DNA from: Pseudomonadota bacterium
Lineage (GTDB): Bacteria > Pseudomonadota > Alphaproteobacteria > Rhizobiales > Hyphomicrobiaceae
Assembly: GCA_003242645.1 (NCBI GenBank)
Contig: QGVC01000038.1
Coordinates: 1 to 16,989 of the forward strand
Direction: 5' to 3'
Length of the DNA: 16,989 nt
Shown here: positions 14,774 to 16,989 of the stretch, in pieces
How the letters are laid out: the number at the start of each line of letters is the position of its first letter
Position numbering within the stretch: position 1 is the first letter of the stretch
Translations under genes and position numbers: made by a program
Notes under the pieces: model-generated
Database searches by the model: none
Seen by the model: only the letters and a program-made list of their open reading frames with translations
What the model was told of the DNA's origin: nothing

Positions 14774-15904
14774 TTACTCGACCTGATACATCCGAAACAC
14801 GGCCTGATCTGGTTCAACACCGAGGCCTGGCGTGTCTGGGAGACTGATCTGGCCACCACTTACTTGCGGCATTGCCGGCCAGAGGCCACGGACAAGCGGA
14901 TTATCGTTCGAGTCGATCTCCAGCATCCCAGGGCCGCCGACCGCGGCGAGCACATGCGCAGAAGCGGCTAAACCGATTCCTCCACCCAGATAGTGCGGGC
15001 AGTAGACACGGCCCGCTTGCAAAATTCGGCGGGCCACGGAGATGCATTCACTGATGCCGCCCCATTTCGCGACATCGGGCTGGATGACGGACAGAATGCC
15101 TGCCGAGATGGCTGTTTCAAATGCCTCGGTGCCGCGAAGATTCTCGCCAGCTGCAAGCGGGATTGGCGTGGCCTTGGCCAGTGCTTCCCAATCCTCAGCA
15201 GGCGCATCGGCTGCAAGCGGCTCCTCCAACCACGTCAGGTCGAAGTCGCGCAAGCGCGGCACAATCTTGAGCGCTCCATCGATATCCCACGCCTGGTTGG
15301 CGTCGGCCATCAGCGTGCCGCGCGGTCCGATCAGCCGTCGTAGGGCCTGCAGGTTTGCAAGATCGATTTCTGGGCCGAAGCCGACCTTCAGCTTGAATGC
15401 TTGATAGCCCTCCTCCAATTTGCAGGCTACCAACTCTTCCGCGCCGTCAGGGTTGATGCCGCTCGCATAAACTCGAATTGCGGGCCTAGCCTCAGCGGGA
15501 GCGTCGCTGGAAAGCATACGCCACAAGGGCTGGCCGGCGTGCTTTGCGGCCAAATCCCAGAGCGCGATGTCGACGCCTGCGATTGCCTGAGCGAAAGGTC
15601 CTGGTTCGCCGCATTGCAGCGCGAGGATGCGCGTCGCTTCGGTCAAACGACGCCACTCGGCTGCCGGATCGACGATCTCCCGGCCGACAAGGAGTGGCGC
15701 CAGCACTGTCTTGACGAGCCGAGCGCGATGCTCCGCTCCACATGCCGGAAAATTGCACCACGCCTCCCCCCAGCCGACGATGCCTTCGGCGTCTCGAATG
15801 CGCACCACGACGGCGGGACGATCGTGCATGGTGCCGAACGATGTCTTGACCGGAGTCTCGATCGGTGCACGGAGGACGATGGCTTCGACGCTGTCGATCT
15901 TCAC
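14774..15904 (-). CDS. mandelate racemase/muconate lactonizing enzyme family protein
   Basis: This is a 376-residue enolase-superfamily enzyme, abstracting a proton alpha to a carboxylate. A capping domain (about 1-125) precedes the barrel. The barrel carries K171-L-K173 (K-x-K base), metal ligands D201 (A-D-A-N-Q-A-W), E227 (W-L-E-E-P) and E254 (A-A-G-E-N), and the dyad D277 (Q-P-D-V-A-K-W-G-G) with H304 (C-P-H-Y-L-G-G). Spacings between K, D, E, E, D and H closely match mandelate racemase, pointing to the MR subgroup (racemase or acid-sugar dehydratase). The substrate cannot be read from sequence. It starts with GTG at 15904, overlapping the tctB stop as GTGA, so translation is coupled to the transporter genes. 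That suggests it acts on the transported acid or a near derivative. Confidence 0.93.
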   Translation of the reverse strand: MKIDSVEAIVLRAPIETPVKTSFGTMHDRPAVVVRIRDAEGIVGWGEAWCNFPACGAEHRARLVKTVLAPLLVGREIVDPAAEWRRLTEATRILALQCGEPGPFAQAIAGVDIALWDLAAKHAGQPLWRMLSSDAPAEARPAIRVYASGINPDGAEELVACKLEEGYQAFKLKVGFGPEIDLANLQALRRLIGPRGTLMADANQAWDIDGALKIVPRLRDFDLTWLEEPLAADAPAEDWEALAKATPIPLAAGENLRGTEAFETAISAGILSVIQPDVAKWGGISECISVARRILQAGRVYCPHYLGGGIGLAASAHVLAAVGGPGMLEIDSNDNPLVRGLWPAMPQVSGGQISLPDTPGLGVEPDQAVFRMYQVE

Positions 15905-16359
15905 AGTAGCCAGCCCTGTGGGAACGGCACTTTGAGGATTTCAGAGAACAAACCATAGAACAGGGCGACGGCTCCCAGTGCCAGCGCGACGAAGCCGACC
16001 CAGCGGCGCACCGGCCAAGGCTCGAAACGCGCCGTGAGGCCGCAGGCAATGAAGCCCAGCAGACTGGCGACGAAAAAGCCTGTGATGGGAATGAGAGCGA
16101 CCCAGCCGATCAAAATCAAAACAAGCACGGCTCGGCGCAGGTGAGATCCGGCCTCCACTTTCGCCGGGAGCTGAAGCCGCATCAGGCAACGGACGATCAA
16201 GACGACGGAAGCAAGTGCCATAACCAACGCGACCGCGCGCGGGAAGACGGCGGCCAGCTCGGTATAGGACTGCGATTCCCACAGCACCCAGCCGCTGACC
16301 AGGAGCATCGCAACGGCGGTGACGAGGCCGCCAACATCCATTTCGTCACTAATCTTCAT
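15901..16359 (-). CDS. tctB: tripartite tricarboxylate transporter small membrane subunit TctB
   Basis: TctB is the small integral membrane subunit of the TTT family, working with TctA and a periplasmic binding protein TctC in secondary uptake of carboxylates. The 152-residue protein has about five hydrophobic segments (roughly 11-28, 38-59, 76-92, 93-109, 119-140). It ends in the family-typical S-E-I-L-K-V-P-F-P-Q-G-W-L-L. Its ATG overlaps the tctA stop by 11 nt; a second ATG six codons later is possible. Its stop overlaps the downstream enzyme start by 4 nt. Confidence 0.9.
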   Translation of the reverse strand: MKISDEMDVGGLVTAVAMLLVSGWVLWESQSYTELAAVFPRAVALVMALASVVLIVRCLMRLQLPAKVEAGSHLRRAVLVLILIGWVALIPITGFFVASLLGFIACGLTARFEPWPVRRWVGFVALALGAVALFYGLFSEILKVPFPQGWLL

Positions 16360-16989
16360 TGCGTTTCACCACGGATTGCAGCCGCTTGGTCAGGACGGGG
16401 TAGAAGGCGATGATCGCCGCCACGACTATGATGGTGGCCGCGATCGGCCGCATGAAGAAGGTCTCGAACCGCTGGTCAGTGGCTCCGCCGATCAGCCATC
16501 CCTGCACGAATCCCTGCTCGGCAATCGGGCCGAGCACGACGCCCAGCACAATGGGAGCAGGCCCGAAGCCGGCACGGCCAAGCAGCCAGGCTGCAACTCC
16601 GAGCGTCAGCATGATGGCTACGTCCTCGATGCTGTTCTGGATGGCGTAGGTCCCGAGGATCGTCATCAAAGCGATCATCGGCGCCAGGACGTACTTGGGC
16701 ACGGCGATCACCGTCCGGAACGCATAGCGCCCCAGCACCAGTCCGATCGGCAGCATCAGGATGGTGGCGATCACCAGGCCGAACATGAACGTGTAGACGA
16801 TCTGGCTTTGCTCGCTGAACAGGTTCGGCCCGGTGCGCACGCCGTGCACGAGCAAGGCGCCGAGAATAATAGCGTCCGGTGGGGTTCCAGGTATGCCCAG
16901 CGTCAGCGTCGGGATGAAGCCGCCGCCGACTGTGGCGTTATTGGCCGACTCGCTGGCGATTACTCCGTTCGGCTCGCCGCGGCCGAAGC
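16349..16989 (-). CDS. tctA: tripartite tricarboxylate transporter large membrane subunit TctA (partial)
   Basis: Only the C-terminal 212 residues are inside the window; the gene enters from the right edge (TctA is usually about 500 residues). Visible signatures are G-E-P-N-G-V-I-A-S-E-S-A-N-N-A followed by T-L-T-L-G-I-P-G-T-P-P, the conserved TctA region. About five to six membrane segments follow, including V-Y-T-F-M-F-G-L-V-I-A and I-A-A-T-I-I-V-V-A-A-I-I. The reading frame continues unbroken to the edge, so an internal ATG at 16855 is not the start. TctC is not visible; it may lie beyond the edge or elsewhere. Confidence 0.93.
   Translation of the reverse strand, partial: FGRGEPNGVIASESANNATVGGGFIPTLTLGIPGTPPDAIILGALLVHGVRTGPNLFSEQSQIVYTFMFGLVIATILMLPIGLVLGRYAFRTVIAVPKYVLAPMIALMTILGTYAIQNSIEDVAIMLTLGVAAWLLGRAGFGPAPIVLGVVLGPIAEQGFVQGWLIGGATDQRFETFFMRPIAATIIVVAAIIAFYPVLTKRLQSVVKRNED

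Overview
The window looks like a chromosomal segment of a GC-rich alphaproteobacterium, most likely in the Hyphomicrobiales. The reasons are the lpxD-fabZ-lpxA-lpxI-lpxB order with LpxI rather than LpxH, a PetP/PetR-type MarR plus OmpR pair, and high-GC codon use. The genus cannot be fixed from the sequence alone. No tRNA, rRNA, insertion sequence, prophage or CRISPR array was found.

Layout. (1) 67-4951, plus strand: a tight lipid A operon. lpxD and fabZ are separated by 56 nt, fabZ and lpxA overlap by 8 nt, lpxI starts 2 nt after lpxA, and lpxB overlaps lpxI by 4 nt (ATGA). LpxA, LpxD, LpxI and LpxB are four of the early Raetz-pathway steps; LpxC is not in the window. FabZ supplies the acyl-ACP pool. 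(2) 4967-5683, minus: a class III (SIRT5/CobB-like) sirtuin, convergent with lpxB. (3) 5835-9404, minus: dnaE, the replicative DNA polymerase III alpha subunit. (4) 9405-10867: a gene-poor stretch with one unrecognised 220-residue protein, two untranslated gaps, several hairpins and two likely terminators. (5) 10868-11761, minus: ilvE. It is divergent from (6) 11956-14755, plus: a regulatory operon of a MarR repressor (petP-like), an OmpR-family response regulator (petR-like) and an EnvZ-like membrane histidine kinase. (7) 14774-16989, minus: an overlapping cassette of tctA (running off the window edge), tctB and an enolase-superfamily enzyme, which suggests uptake and first catabolic step of an unidentified carboxylic acid.

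The most unusual thing seen is LpxI. Its reading frame is about 150 residues longer than the family norm. The extra C-terminal part is a recognisable but degenerate second copy of the LpxI catalytic domain, lacking the R-x-D-L-P motif. Other points of interest are the uncharacterised gene with its non-coding surroundings upstream of dnaE, inverted repeats in the ilvE/petP divergent region (one over the petP start codon), and the translational coupling of a mandelate-racemase-like enzyme to a tricarboxylate-type transporter. No wholly new multi-gene system is convincingly visible; most of the window is core chromosome.
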